Position numbers and translations under genes: made by a program. Positions 7,238 through 14,857 of a stretch of DNA of 64,000 nucleotides are shown piece after piece. How positions within the stretch are numbered: position 1 is the stretch's first letter; each line of letters opens with the position of its first letter. The notes under the pieces are model-generated. The model searched no databases. It was not told the DNA's origin and saw only the letters and a list, made by a program, of their open reading frames with translations. This DNA is from DASSUW01 sp963740605 (GTDB lineage: Bacteria > Actinomycetota > Thermoleophilia > Solirubrobacterales > Solirubrobacteraceae): contig CAVUFC010000026.1 in the NCBI GenBank assembly GCA_963740605.1, forward strand, positions 124,001-188,000. The letters are read 5' to 3'.

Positions 7238-7687
7238 ATGCCGACCCCAGTTAGACTCAGGCGCTACGGTCAGATGCGTGACGGGAAGGCTACGGTTGTG
7301 GAGCCGTTCTCCAGGGATGAAAACCTGTCAGGAGGACCCGGAGCCGGGGCGCGCGCCCGACGCGTCGTCGAAGCCGAGCTGACCGGTCGCCTACCCAGAT
7401 CGGTCGTCGCGGATGTCTCGTTGCTCGTCACCGAGCTCGTCGCGAACGGGGTCCGCCACGGCGGCGCCGGCGAGGACACCTATGTGCGCCTGCTGCTGGA
7501 GGGAACGCAGCCCGGGCTGCACGTCGAGGTCACGAACCCGAACCACGTACCCGGCGTGCCCGCGCGGCGCGCCGCCGACCTCAGCGGTGGCGGTGGCATC
7601 GGGCTCAACCTGGTCGAGATGCTGGCAAGCCGCTGGGGCGTCCGCAGCATCCCGCACACCGCCGTCTGGTTCGAGCTCGACTGTTAG
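7238..7687 (+). CDS. RsbW/SpoIIAB-like anti-sigma factor, HATPase domain
   Basis: The 149-aa protein is a compact GHKL ATPase: N-box in LLVTELVANGVRHGG and glycine box in LSGGGGIGLNLVEMLASRWGV. Proteins of this family either phosphorylate STAS antagonists or bind sigma factors. The N-terminal helix (RRVVEAELTG) fits HATPase_c_2 members. ATG at 7238 is chosen for GGAG 5 nt upstream; ATG at 7274 is an alternative. It is divergent from the Crp-like regulator. Together with the STAS proteins, the sigma factor and the SpoIIE phosphatase here, all components of a partner-switching circuit are present, but which ones pair cannot be read from sequence. Confidence 0.85.
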   Translation: MPTPVRLRRYGQMRDGKATVVEPFSRDENLSGGPGAGARARRVVEAELTGRLPRSVVADVSLLVTELVANGVRHGGAGEDTYVRLLLEGTQPGLHVEVTNPNHVPGVPARRAADLSGGGGIGLNLVEMLASRWGVRSIPHTAVWFELDC

Positions 7688-7700
7688 TAGCTTGCCTGGC

Positions 7701-8600
7701 GTGGCGGTCGCGAAGCGCCAGGAGATCGAGGTCGACGGCCGGACGCTGTCGCTGTCGAACCTCGACAAGGTGCTGTATCCGGAGACCGGGTTCACCAAGG
7801 GCCACGTCATCGACTTCTACACGCGCGTGTCGCCGGTGCTGCTCCCGCACCTGCGCGGACGCCCTCTGACGCTCAAGCGCTACCCCAACGGCGTCGACGC
7901 GACCTACTTCTACGAGAAGCAGTGTCCGTCGCACGCGCCGGATTGGGTGCAGACCGCGCGCATCGGCGACATCAACTTCGTGCTGTGCGAGGACCTGCCG
8001 ACGCTCGTCTGGCTCGCCAACCTCGCCGACCTCGAGCTGCACACGTCGCTCGCTCACGCCGATCGCTACGACACCCCGACCGTGATCGCGTTCGACCTCG
8101 ACCCAGGGCCGCCGGCGACAATCGTGGAGTGCGCGGAGGTGGCGCTCGAGCTGCGGATGATCTTCGAGCACCTCGGCATGCAGGCGTTCCCGAAGACCTC
8201 CGGGTCGAAGGGCATGCAGGTCTACGTGCCGCTCAACACGCCGAGCTCGTACGGCGTGACGCGCCCGTTCGCGCGCGGGCTCGCCGAGTTGCTCGAGCGA
8301 CGGCGGCCCAACCTCGTGGTGTCGGAGATGAAGAAGTCCGCGCGCGGCGGCAAGGTGTTCGTCGACTGGAGCCAGAACGCCTCGTTCAAGACGACGGTGA
8401 ACGTCTACTCGTTGCGCGCGCGTCCACAGCCGACCGTGTCGACGCCGCTGCGGTGGGAGGAGGTCGAGGCGGTGACCGAGTCGCGCGACCCGGACGAGCT
8501 CGTGTTCACCGCTCCGGAGGTGGTGGAGCGAGTCGCCGAGCACGGTGACCTGTTCGCCGGTGTGATCGAGGTACACCAAACGCTCCCCGACTCGCTATAA
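7701..8600 (+). CDS. Stand-alone LigD-type polymerase (NHEJ primase-polymerase)
   Basis: The 299-aa protein is the polymerase/primase domain of LigD, without ligase or phosphoesterase domains. Seen: the entry DGRTLSLSNLDKVLYPETG, the metal-binding FDLDPGPP, SGSKGMQVYVPL and KVFVDWSQN. The enzyme fills gaps with ribo- or deoxynucleotides at double-strand breaks together with Ku. The GTG at 7701 gives the family N-terminus; no ribosome site is seen, so it may be read by coupling with the HATPase gene that ends 13 nt earlier. No ku gene is visible in this window. Short gap to the Cys-rich small gene downstream (7 nt). Confidence 0.93.
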   Translation: MAVAKRQEIEVDGRTLSLSNLDKVLYPETGFTKGHVIDFYTRVSPVLLPHLRGRPLTLKRYPNGVDATYFYEKQCPSHAPDWVQTARIGDINFVLCEDLPTLVWLANLADLELHTSLAHADRYDTPTVIAFDLDPGPPATIVECAEVALELRMIFEHLGMQAFPKTSGSKGMQVYVPLNTPSSYGVTRPFARGLAELLERRRPNLVVSEMKKSARGGKVFVDWSQNASFKTTVNVYSLRARPQPTVSTPLRWEEVEAVTESRDPDELVFTAPEVVERVAEHGDLFAGVIEVHQTLPDSL

Positions 8601-8607
8601 CGGCCCC

Positions 8608-8787
8608 ATGGACCTCGAAGAGCGCACCCTCGACGACACGCTCGAGACGACCTGCTCGGTCTGCGGAGCCCACCTCACGCCGGCCGAGATCGAGGCCGCC
8701 CGCGAGGCCGGCGGGCCGTTCCTGTGCGGCGTCCACGCTGCCGAGGAACTGCCCGCCGACGAAGTCGTCAGCGACGAATCGGACTGA
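8608..8787 (+). CDS. 59-aa acidic protein with CxxC...CxxH putative zinc site
   Basis: ATG at 8608 opens a 60-codon frame 7 nt after the LigD polymerase stop. The product is acidic and has Cys16-Ser-Val-Cys19 and Cys40-Gly-Val-His43, the spacing of a small zinc ribbon. The C-terminus is Glu/Asp-rich. I do not recognise the family. Co-transcription with the polymerase is likely from spacing. The last 20 bp overlap the convergent transketolase gene. No membrane segment is visible. Confidence 0.6.
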   Translation: MDLEERTLDDTLETTCSVCGAHLTPAEIEAAREAGGPFLCGVHAAEELPADEVVSDESD

Positions 8788-10573
8788 CCGCGCGCGCGGC
8801 GGCGGCGATCGCCTCCGCGTCGATCCCGGCTTGGTGCAGCAGCTCCTCAGGCGTGCCCGAGCCCGGCATCTCGCGCACCGCCAGCTTGGTGACCGGCGGC
8901 CGGTCTTCGGCCTCGGCCAGCGCCTCGAGCACGGCGTCGCCGAGCCCGCCCTCGGGCCAGTGATCCTCGACGGTGATCACGGCACCGCAGTCGCGCGCCG
9001 CCGCCCGCACCGCGTCGGCGTCGATCGGCTTGAGCGAGTAGCAGTCGAGCACGCGCGCCTCGATCCCGTCCCCGGCCAGCGCCTCGGCCGCCCGCGCGGC
9101 CTCGTCGACCGTGATGCCGCAGGCGATGATCGCCACGTCGTCGCCGTCGCGCACCACGCGGCTGCCGCCGATCCGGGCCTCGCCCGCGGGCGTGCGCACC
9201 GGCGTCTTGCCACGCAGCGTGCGCATGAACACGACGCCGTCGGTGTCGGCCATCTCGCCCACGAGCGCGGCGGCCTGGTTGGCGTCGCTCGGATGCAGCA
9301 CGGTCGAGCCGTGGATCGCGCGGAACGCGGCGATGTCCTCGAGCGCCATCTGCGACGGTCCGTCCTCGCCGATCGACACGCCGGCATGCGAACCCGACAA
9401 CCGGATGTTCGCGCGTGAGATCGCCGCCATGCGGACGAAGTCGTAGGCGCGGCTGAGGAACGCCGCGAACGTCGACGCGAACGGGACCCAACCGCGGACC
9501 TGGAACCCGACGGCCGCCGCGATCAGCTGCTGCTCGGCGATGAACATCTCGAAGTAGCGGTCCTCGTGCGCGGCCCGGAAGTCCTCCGAGTGCGTGGAGT
9601 TGGAGACCTCGCCGTCGAGCGCGACCACGTCGCCCCGGATCGAGCCGAGCGCGGCCAGGGCCTCGCCGTACGCCTTGCGGGTCGCGACCTCGTCGCCGAG
9701 CTCGTACGTCGGGAGCGCGCCGCCCGGGGCATCGAAGGCGTGCTTGGTTCCGCCCGCAGCAGGGGCGAGCTCCACCGACAGGTCGCGCTCGCCGCCGAGC
9801 TCCGCGATCGCCTCGTCGGGGTCGTCGAGCGGCTTGCCGTGCTTGCCGGGCTGGTCCTCGACCGCCTTGACGCCCTTGCCCTTCTTGGTGCGGGCGATGA
9901 TCGCGGTCGGCCGGTCGCTGGTGCGCTCGGCCTCGTCGTAGGCCTCCGCGATCGCGTCGACGTCGTGGCCGTCGATCGCGATCGCGTTCCAGCCGAACGC
10001 CTCGAAGCGGCGGACGTAGCCGTCGAGGTCCCAGCCGAGCATCGTCTCGCGCGTCTGCCCGAGGCGGTTGACGTCGACGATCGCGGTCAGGTTCTCCAGG
10101 CCTTCCCAGCCGGAATGCTGGATCGACTCCCACATCGACCCCTCGGCCATCTCGGAGTCGCCGCACAGGCACCAGACCCGGTACGGCAGCCGGTCGAGCT
10201 TCTTGCCGGCCAGCGCGACGCCGGCGGCGATCGGCAGGCCCTGGCCGAGCGAGCCGGTCGCGACGTCGGTCGGCGGGATCCGCGGCGTCGGGTGACCTTC
10301 GAGCCGCGAGCCGAGCTTGCGGAACGTCAGCAGCTCGGCGTCGTCGATCCTCCCGGTCGCCTTGAGCATCGCGTAGTACAGCGGGGAAGCGTGGCCCTTG
10401 GAGAAGATCAGGTGATCGTCCGGCCGCAGGCGACCGTCGATCAGGACGGCGATCAGGTCGGCGGCCGACATCGAGGAGGTGGGGTGGCCGGAGCCGGCGG
10501 CAGCGCTGGTGCGGACCGAGTCCACACGCAGCTGCTGCCCCAGCTCACGCCGGAACTCGGTCCGCTCGCCCAT
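8768..10573 (-). CDS. tkt: Transketolase
   Basis: The 601-aa protein has the full two-domain transketolase fold in one chain: substrate histidines (SGHPTSS, SKGHASPLYY), the thiamine-diphosphate motif from GDSEMAEGSMWE to DVNRLGQ, then a pyrimidine domain (FASTFAAFLSRAYDFVRM) and a C-terminal domain. It moves two-carbon ketol units in the non-oxidative pentose phosphate path. At 601 aa it is shorter than the E. coli-type (about 660) and resembles the archaeal/mammalian-like short form. Its ATG shares one base with the stop of the transaldolase gene (TGATG), so the two are translationally coupled. The 3' end overlaps the small Cys-rich gene. Confidence 0.95.
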   Translation of the reverse strand: MGERTEFRRELGQQLRVDSVRTSAAAGSGHPTSSMSAADLIAVLIDGRLRPDDHLIFSKGHASPLYYAMLKATGRIDDAELLTFRKLGSRLEGHPTPRIPPTDVATGSLGQGLPIAAGVALAGKKLDRLPYRVWCLCGDSEMAEGSMWESIQHSGWEGLENLTAIVDVNRLGQTRETMLGWDLDGYVRRFEAFGWNAIAIDGHDVDAIAEAYDEAERTSDRPTAIIARTKKGKGVKAVEDQPGKHGKPLDDPDEAIAELGGERDLSVELAPAAGGTKHAFDAPGGALPTYELGDEVATRKAYGEALAALGSIRGDVVALDGEVSNSTHSEDFRAAHEDRYFEMFIAEQQLIAAAVGFQVRGWVPFASTFAAFLSRAYDFVRMAAISRANIRLSGSHAGVSIGEDGPSQMALEDIAAFRAIHGSTVLHPSDANQAAALVGEMADTDGVVFMRTLRGKTPVRTPAGEARIGGSRVVRDGDDVAIIACGITVDEAARAAEALAGDGIEARVLDCYSLKPIDADAVRAAARDCGAVITVEDHWPEGGLGDAVLEALAEAEDRPPVTKLAVREMPGSGTPEELLHQAGIDAEAIAAAARAVSPIRR

Positions 10574-11670
10574 CAGGCCGTCACCAGCGCGTCGCGCTTG
10601 GCCTCGACGTCGGCGAACAGCTGCTGGAACGATTTCGCGAACTTCTCCACGCCCTCGCGCTCGAGCGTGTCGACGACATCGTCGTACTCGATGCCCGCCT
10701 CCTCGAACGCCTCCAGCACCGCGCGCGCGCCGTCGACGTCACGCGTCAGCGTCACTTCGGTGATGCCGTGGTCCTGGAACGCCTCAACGGTTTCGCGCGG
10801 CATCGTGTTCACGGTGTCGGGCCCGATCAGCTCCTCGACGTAGATCACGTCGCGGTATTCGGGGTTCTTGGTCGACGTCGACGCCCACAGGCAACGCTGC
10901 GCGGTGGCGCCGGCATTCTCGAGCTCGGCCCACTCGGAGCCGGAGAAGATCTGCTGATAGGTCACGTAGGCGAGCTTGGCGTTGGCGATCGCGAGCGTGC
11001 CCTTGAGCTCGTCGTGGCCGCCGATCTCGTCGAGCCGACGGTCGGCCTCGGTGTCGACGCGCGACACGAAGAACGACGCGACGGAGGCCAGCTTGGACGG
11101 GTCGCCGCCGCCGCCGACCAGCCGCTGCAGGCCGCGGACGTACGCCTCGGCCACCTCGCGGTGGCGCTCCAGGGAGAAGATCAGCGTCACGTTGACGGGG
11201 ATCCCGGCGGCGATCGTCTCCTCGATCGCGGGCAGGCCCTCGGGCGTCGCGGGAATCTTGATGAACAGGTTCGGCTTGTCGACGAGCGCGTGGAGGCGCT
11301 TGGCCTCGTCGATCGTGCCCTGGGTGTCGTGCGCGAGATTGGGGTCGACCTCGAGTGAGACCCAGCCGTCCTTGCCGTTGCCGGCGTCCCAGACGGGACG
11401 TAGCACGTCGCACGCCGCGCGGATGTCGTCGCGCGCGAGCGCGATGAAGATCTCCTTGGGCTCGGTCTCGGTCTCGCTGACGGCCTTGATCTGCTCGTCG
11501 TAGGCGTCGCCCTCGGCGATCGCGGCCTGGAAGATCGTGGGGTTCGACGTGACGCCGACGACGCCCTCATCGACGAGCGACTGGAGGCCGCCCTGCTCGA
11601 TGAACGGGCGCGACAGGTAGTCGATCCAGACGCTCTGGCCGGCTTCGGCCAGCTGCTGCAGAGGTGTCAT
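10573..11670 (-). CDS. tal: Transaldolase
   Basis: The 365-aa protein is a class I aldolase-fold transaldolase of the long actinobacterial type: GVTSNPTIFQAAI near the N-terminus and the Schiff-base lysine in NLFIKIPATPEGLPAI. It transfers dihydroxyacetone units between sugar phosphates, complementing the coupled transketolase. The ATG has AGGAG 4-5 nt upstream. The 173-bp leader to the next upstream gene contains a perfect 8-bp-arm palindrome (11708-11725) and a large imperfect inverted repeat (11766-11843), both plausible control sites. Confidence 0.95.
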   Translation of the reverse strand: MTPLQQLAEAGQSVWIDYLSRPFIEQGGLQSLVDEGVVGVTSNPTIFQAAIAEGDAYDEQIKAVSETETEPKEIFIALARDDIRAACDVLRPVWDAGNGKDGWVSLEVDPNLAHDTQGTIDEAKRLHALVDKPNLFIKIPATPEGLPAIEETIAAGIPVNVTLIFSLERHREVAEAYVRGLQRLVGGGGDPSKLASVASFFVSRVDTEADRRLDEIGGHDELKGTLAIANAKLAYVTYQQIFSGSEWAELENAGATAQRCLWASTSTKNPEYRDVIYVEELIGPDTVNTMPRETVEAFQDHGITEVTLTRDVDGARAVLEAFEEAGIEYDDVVDTLEREGVEKFAKSFQQLFADVEAKRDALVTA

Positions 11671-11707
11671 GGCTCTCCTTCGGAAGTCGTCGTGTCCCTA
11701 TATGAAA

Positions 11708-11725
11708 CCGTGCCCGGGGGCACGG
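11708..11725 (-). promoter_or_regulatory. Palindrome upstream of tal-tkt
   Basis: CCGTGCCC and GGGCACGG are perfect 8-bp arms around two bases, 38-55 bp before the tal start. Immediately downstream on the minus strand is the AT-rich TTTCATATAG, which could be a -10 region. The placement is that of an operator or of a leader hairpin. No matching regulator gene is identified. Confidence 0.45.
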
Positions 11726-11765
11726 CTCGTGAAACGACGGTGGAGAGCGAACTCGCCGGGCGCCA

Positions 11766-11843
11766 AGTACCGGCATTCGGAGGTCCGCACGGTTCCGGCG
11801 CCGGCGAGCGCCGGGCGACCGCGCGCACCACCGAAAACCGGTA
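11766..11843 (-). repeat. 78-nt imperfect inverted repeat between small ORF and tal
   Basis: AGTACCGG (11766-11773) pairs with CCGGTACT (11836-11843); after a 4-nt mismatch a further CGG/CCG pair continues the stem, and the GC-rich interior can fold further. The outer arm abuts the stop codon of the small basic gene. It may act as a terminator-like end for that gene or as a structured leader of tal-tkt. No T-run is present. Confidence 0.4.
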
Positions 11844-12053
11844 CTAGCGCGGGCGCCCGGCCAGCTCGCGAAGCCAGGCCGCTACGGCCTGCTCGTCACG
11901 ACGCGCTTCGCGCTGCCGTGCGGCGCGCGCCTGACTGGCGGTGATGGTGTTGGCGGCTGCAGAACGGCCGGAACGGCCAAAGCGCCCGGCAGTCTGCGAC
12001 GGCGGCCCCGCCAAGGATTGTCGCCGCCGCTCGGCGTCATAAGCCAGCGACAT
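11844..12053 (-). CDS. Small basic hypothetical protein
   Basis: A 69-aa frame rich in Arg, Ala and Ser (SQTAGRFGRSGRSAAANT, then QARAARQREARRDEQAVAAW) ends in a short amphipathic helix. It has no recognisable domain or signal peptide; the middle resembles a disordered nucleic-acid-binding tail. The ATG at 12053 lacks a clear ribosome site. It precedes tal by 173 nt in the same direction. The stretch 12054-12189 between it and the prenyltransferase stop holds no gene that I can see. Confidence 0.4.
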   Translation of the reverse strand: MSLAYDAERRRQSLAGPPSQTAGRFGRSGRSAAANTITASQARAARQREARRDEQAVAAWLRELAGRPR

Positions 12054-12189
12054 CGGCGCGGACGTTACACCCACCAACGTGCCACGTCCACTACAAAGTG
12101 TCCACCGAACAAACCGGTTCTTCGCCCACTGGTCCAAGCGTGCAGGGGGAAAACGTTCACCGCGGTCTGGACGACCGGAAACAGGATGG

Positions 12190-13119
12190 TTACGTGGCCA
12201 GAACCGCGGCCGCGACGATCCCGTACTCGGCGAAGAACAACGCCCAGACGCGCATGTAGAACGCCGTGAATGCGGCCGGATCGGCCGGGTCGGCGCGGCG
12301 CGCCCAGCCCAGGAGCAGCGAGAGGGCGACGGCGTGCCCGCCCGCGAGCACAACGGGCTGCGCGTCGTCGACCAGCAGCGGCCCGAGGACGATCATCCCG
12401 GCGTACGCCGACACGAGCGCTCCGATGCCGAGCCGGGCGGCGCGCTCCGGCCCGAGGCGGACCGTGAAGGTGGCGATCCGGTACTGCCGGTCGCCGCGGA
12501 TGTCCGGCACGTCCTTGAGCACCGCGATCGCGAACGAGAAGGGCAGCACGAACGCGGTCAACGCCCACACCGACGGGGCGATCGTCAGCGTGCCGCCGAA
12601 CGCAAGGCTGAAATGGCCGTACATGCCGAGGTTGACGACCGTGGCGCGCACACCGGCGATGCAGAGCGCGGCGGCGAACGGGTAGCGCTTGAGGCGGACC
12701 GGCGGGAGCGAGTAGGCGCAGCCGACGAGGAGCGCTCCGGCGACCGCGGCCGTCTCCAGCGCGCCCTGGGTGAGCGCGAGCGCGATCGGGACGACGGCGG
12801 CGACGGCGACGATCCGCCATGCCGCCTCCACCGACAGGTCGCCGGCCGCGATCGGCAGGTGCGGCTTGTTGATCCGGTCGATCTCGATGTCGGTGATCTG
12901 GTTGACCCCGACGATCGCCACGTTGACGCCGGTGCCGGCGACGATCACCCAGAACAGCTGGTCGATCCCCGAGCCCGACAGCTCGTGGACGGCGATCAGG
13001 TACAGCCCAGTCGCGCTGACGAACGTGCCGATCAGCGTGTGCGGGCGGGAGAAGTGCCACAGCACGCCGAGCGCGCCCAGCACGCCGGTCCGGCGCACGG
13101 ACGCCGCGTGGCTGGTCAC
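12190..13119 (-). CDS. UbiA-family prenyltransferase, homogentisate phytyl/solanesyltransferase-like (VTE2-type)
   Basis: The 309-aa membrane protein has about eight hydrophobic helices and both prenyl-diphosphate motifs: NQITDIEIDRINKP (Asn73, Asp77, Asp81) and KDVPDIRGDRQYRIAT. The segments LWHFSRPHTLIGT, VNQITDIEIDRINKPHLPIA and AAGDLS are the signature of homogentisate phytyltransferase/solanesyltransferase rather than of UbiA or MenA, as I know these families. The reaction would join homogentisate with a prenyl diphosphate, with decarboxylation, at the membrane. GTG at 13119 overlaps the stop of the upstream methyltransferase (GTGA), so both are one coupled operon. The partner resembles plant VTE3, strengthening the assignment. 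Substrate and prenyl length are unknown. Confidence 0.85.
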   Translation of the reverse strand: MTSHAASVRRTGVLGALGVLWHFSRPHTLIGTFVSATGLYLIAVHELSGSGIDQLFWVIVAGTGVNVAIVGVNQITDIEIDRINKPHLPIAAGDLSVEAAWRIVAVAAVVPIALALTQGALETAAVAGALLVGCAYSLPPVRLKRYPFAAALCIAGVRATVVNLGMYGHFSLAFGGTLTIAPSVWALTAFVLPFSFAIAVLKDVPDIRGDRQYRIATFTVRLGPERAARLGIGALVSAYAGMIVLGPLLVDDAQPVVLAGGHAVALSLLLGWARRADPADPAAFTAFYMRVWALFFAEYGIVAAAVLAT

Positions 13120-13928
13120 CGGCGCTCCCAGCGGGCGCGCAGCGTCAGCGCGAGCGCGATCGGCACGAACGCGAAGCCGGCGAGCGATCCGGCGGCGAAG
13201 CGGGCGGCGACGCGCAGACGCTCGAGTGGGGGCAGCGGCGTCTTGAGCTGCTCGGCAGGGGCCGGCAGTGCGAGCGGCGACGGCCCTGCGGCCGGCTTGG
13301 TCCCGACGATGGCGACCGCATACGGCACGCGCCGGTCGCGGTACCAGTCGGGCGCCACCGGGTGCAGACCGACGTCGGCGAAGCCCGCGCGCTGGAACCA
13401 CGCCCGGTACTCGCCCTCCTCGGGGAACAGCATCCAGGTGTCGGCGAGCAGCCGCGCGAGCCGCCCGGCCGGGCGGACCGGGCCGATCACGACGCCGATG
13501 CCTCCGGGCCGCAACACGCGGTAGGCCTCCGTGATGCCGCGCTGCGGGTCCGGCCAGTACTCGATGCTGCCGGCCGACACGTACCGGTCGAACGCGTCGT
13601 CGTCGAACGGCAGCGCCTCGGCATCACCGAGCAGGCGCCGGCAGGCGGACAGCGTCGGCCGCTTCTGTGCCCGTGCGAGCTGGTGCGGGCTCTGGTCGAC
13701 CATCGTCACGTGCGCGGGGTCGACGCTGGCGACGATCCCCTCGGTCGTGAAGCCGGTCCCGGCGCCGACGTCGAGCGTGTCGAGATCGCGCTGGTCCAGC
13801 CGCGCCGAGGCCAAGGCGCGTTCGCGCATCGCCGGCGTCCAGAACAGCGGATTGACCCAGTTGTCGTAGCCGAGGGACAGGAACCGGTAGAACCAATAGG
13901 CCTCCCGCTTGTGCTGGATCAACCTCAT
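13116..13928 (-). CDS. Prenyl-benzoquinol methyltransferase, VTE3 (MPBQ/MSBQ methyltransferase)-like
   Basis: The 270-aa protein opens with RLIQHKREAYWFYRFLSLGYD and continues with the SAM motif LDVGAGTGFTTEGI, then DQSPHQLARAQK, RYVSAGSIEYWPDPQRG and WMLFPEEGEYRAWFQRAGF. From memory of the plant enzyme these blocks match chloroplast VTE3/APG1, which methylates 2-methyl-6-phytyl (or solanesyl) benzoquinol in tocopherol and plastoquinone synthesis. A hydrophobic C-terminal segment followed by RARWERR also matches the membrane anchor of VTE3. The gene is upstream of and coupled to the homogentisate-prenyltransferase-like gene. The ATG at 13928 shares the CATG at 13926-13929 with the divergent gene. 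TATCGT 11 nt before the ATG could serve as a near-leaderless -10. Confidence 0.85.
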   Translation of the reverse strand: MRLIQHKREAYWFYRFLSLGYDNWVNPLFWTPAMRERALASARLDQRDLDTLDVGAGTGFTTEGIVASVDPAHVTMVDQSPHQLARAQKRPTLSACRRLLGDAEALPFDDDAFDRYVSAGSIEYWPDPQRGITEAYRVLRPGGIGVVIGPVRPAGRLARLLADTWMLFPEEGEYRAWFQRAGFADVGLHPVAPDWYRDRRVPYAVAIVGTKPAAGPSPLALPAPAEQLKTPLPPLERLRVAARFAAGSLAGFAFVPIALALTLRARWERR

Positions 13929-14478
13929 GCGAGCCGCCGACGATACCCGTCCCACCGAACCCGCCGACCTCTTGGACGCGTGGCTCCCCGAGCCGACCGT
14001 CCGCACGTATCACCGCCGCTCCACCGAGACCGCGCCGGACGCACTATGGGAGTCGGCCTCGACGCTGCGGATGTCCGACACGCGCACTCTCGGCCGGCTC
14101 GTCCGCTGGCGGATCCCAGGTCTCGAGCGGGAGCTGACCTATGGCGAGCTGTTCCGCGCCTACCCGTTCACCGTGCTCGAGGAGGGCGAGCATCACCTGC
14201 TCGCCGGGCTGTGCGGGCGGATCTGGACGCTCGCCCGCGACTACCCGCGCCTCGACGGGCCGGAGGCGTTCGCCGACTGGGCTGAGCCGGGCACTGTGCG
14301 CGTGCTCTTCGGCCACTGGGTCGAGACGACCGCGGTCGGCGCCGAGCTGGTCAGCGAGGCGCGCGTGCAGCCGACCGACCGCATGGCCGCCCTGCGCCTG
14401 CGTGCGCTGTGGAAGGTGATTGGCCCGTTCGAGCGGCTCGTCGGCGCCGAGGCGATCAGCGCTGCGGCTAGCGCTTGA
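13927..14478 (+). CDS. Hypothetical protein, DUF2867-like
   Basis: The 183-aa protein has no signal peptide. Its C-terminal part (LVSEARVQPTDRMAALRLRALWKVIGPFERLVGAEA) follows the pattern of DUF2867/START-like proteins that end with a conserved W-x-x-I-x-P-F segment. Function is unknown; a hydrophobic-ligand pocket is possible. It is divergent from the VTE3-like methyltransferase, and the two ATG codons lie in the same CATG, so at least one of them may really start further in. It ends 11 bp inside the convergent stress-protein-like gene. A link to prenylquinone metabolism is conceivable from position only. Confidence 0.65.
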   Translation: MRAADDTRPTEPADLLDAWLPEPTVRTYHRRSTETAPDALWESASTLRMSDTRTLGRLVRWRIPGLERELTYGELFRAYPFTVLEEGEHHLLAGLCGRIWTLARDYPRLDGPEAFADWAEPGTVRVLFGHWVETTAVGAELVSEARVQPTDRMAALRLRALWKVIGPFERLVGAEAISAAASA

Positions 14479-14857
14479 TCTCGGCGTGCGTGACGGGGAC
14501 GCCGAAGCGGTCCTCGAGCGCCTGGTCCTCGCGGTAGTCGAGGTCCGGGTGCGTGAACACGACGATACGGTCAGCGGGAAACGTCGCGAGCGCGTCCCCG
14601 ATCGCGACGCCGGGCTCGCTCTCGCCGGTGTCGCCCGCGGCGTCGATGCCCGCTTCCTCGAGGCGCTCGACGGTCTCCTCCTGGGCGGCCTCCGCCTCGG
14701 CGATGGCGTCGTCGGAGTCGGAGACCCAGAACGCCACCTTGGACTGGTTGGTGGCCGGCGAGATCACGAGCACCTCGGCCCCCTCCACCTCGTCACCGAG
14801 CGTGGAGCGCAGCAGGTTCGCATCGACCGGTTCGGGCGTGACGACCAGCAGCTTCAC
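14468..14857 (-). CDS. UspA-like small cytosolic protein
   Basis: The 129-aa protein begins KLLVVTPEPVDANLLRSTL and has strands VLVISPATN and DRIVVFTHPD, an alpha/beta layout like half of a universal stress protein, with an acidic helix (DDAIAEAEAAQEETVERL) between. The ATP-binding G-x2-G-x9-G signature of UspA is not seen. GTG at 14857 overlaps the stop of the SpoIIE-type phosphatase (GTGA), so the two are coupled. It may be a stress protein downstream of the same partner-switching circuit; that is inference. Confidence 0.7.
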   Translation of the reverse strand: MKLLVVTPEPVDANLLRSTLGDEVEGAEVLVISPATNQSKVAFWVSDSDDAIAEAEAAQEETVERLEEAGIDAAGDTGESEPGVAIGDALATFPADRIVVFTHPDLDYREDQALEDRFGVPVTHAEIKR

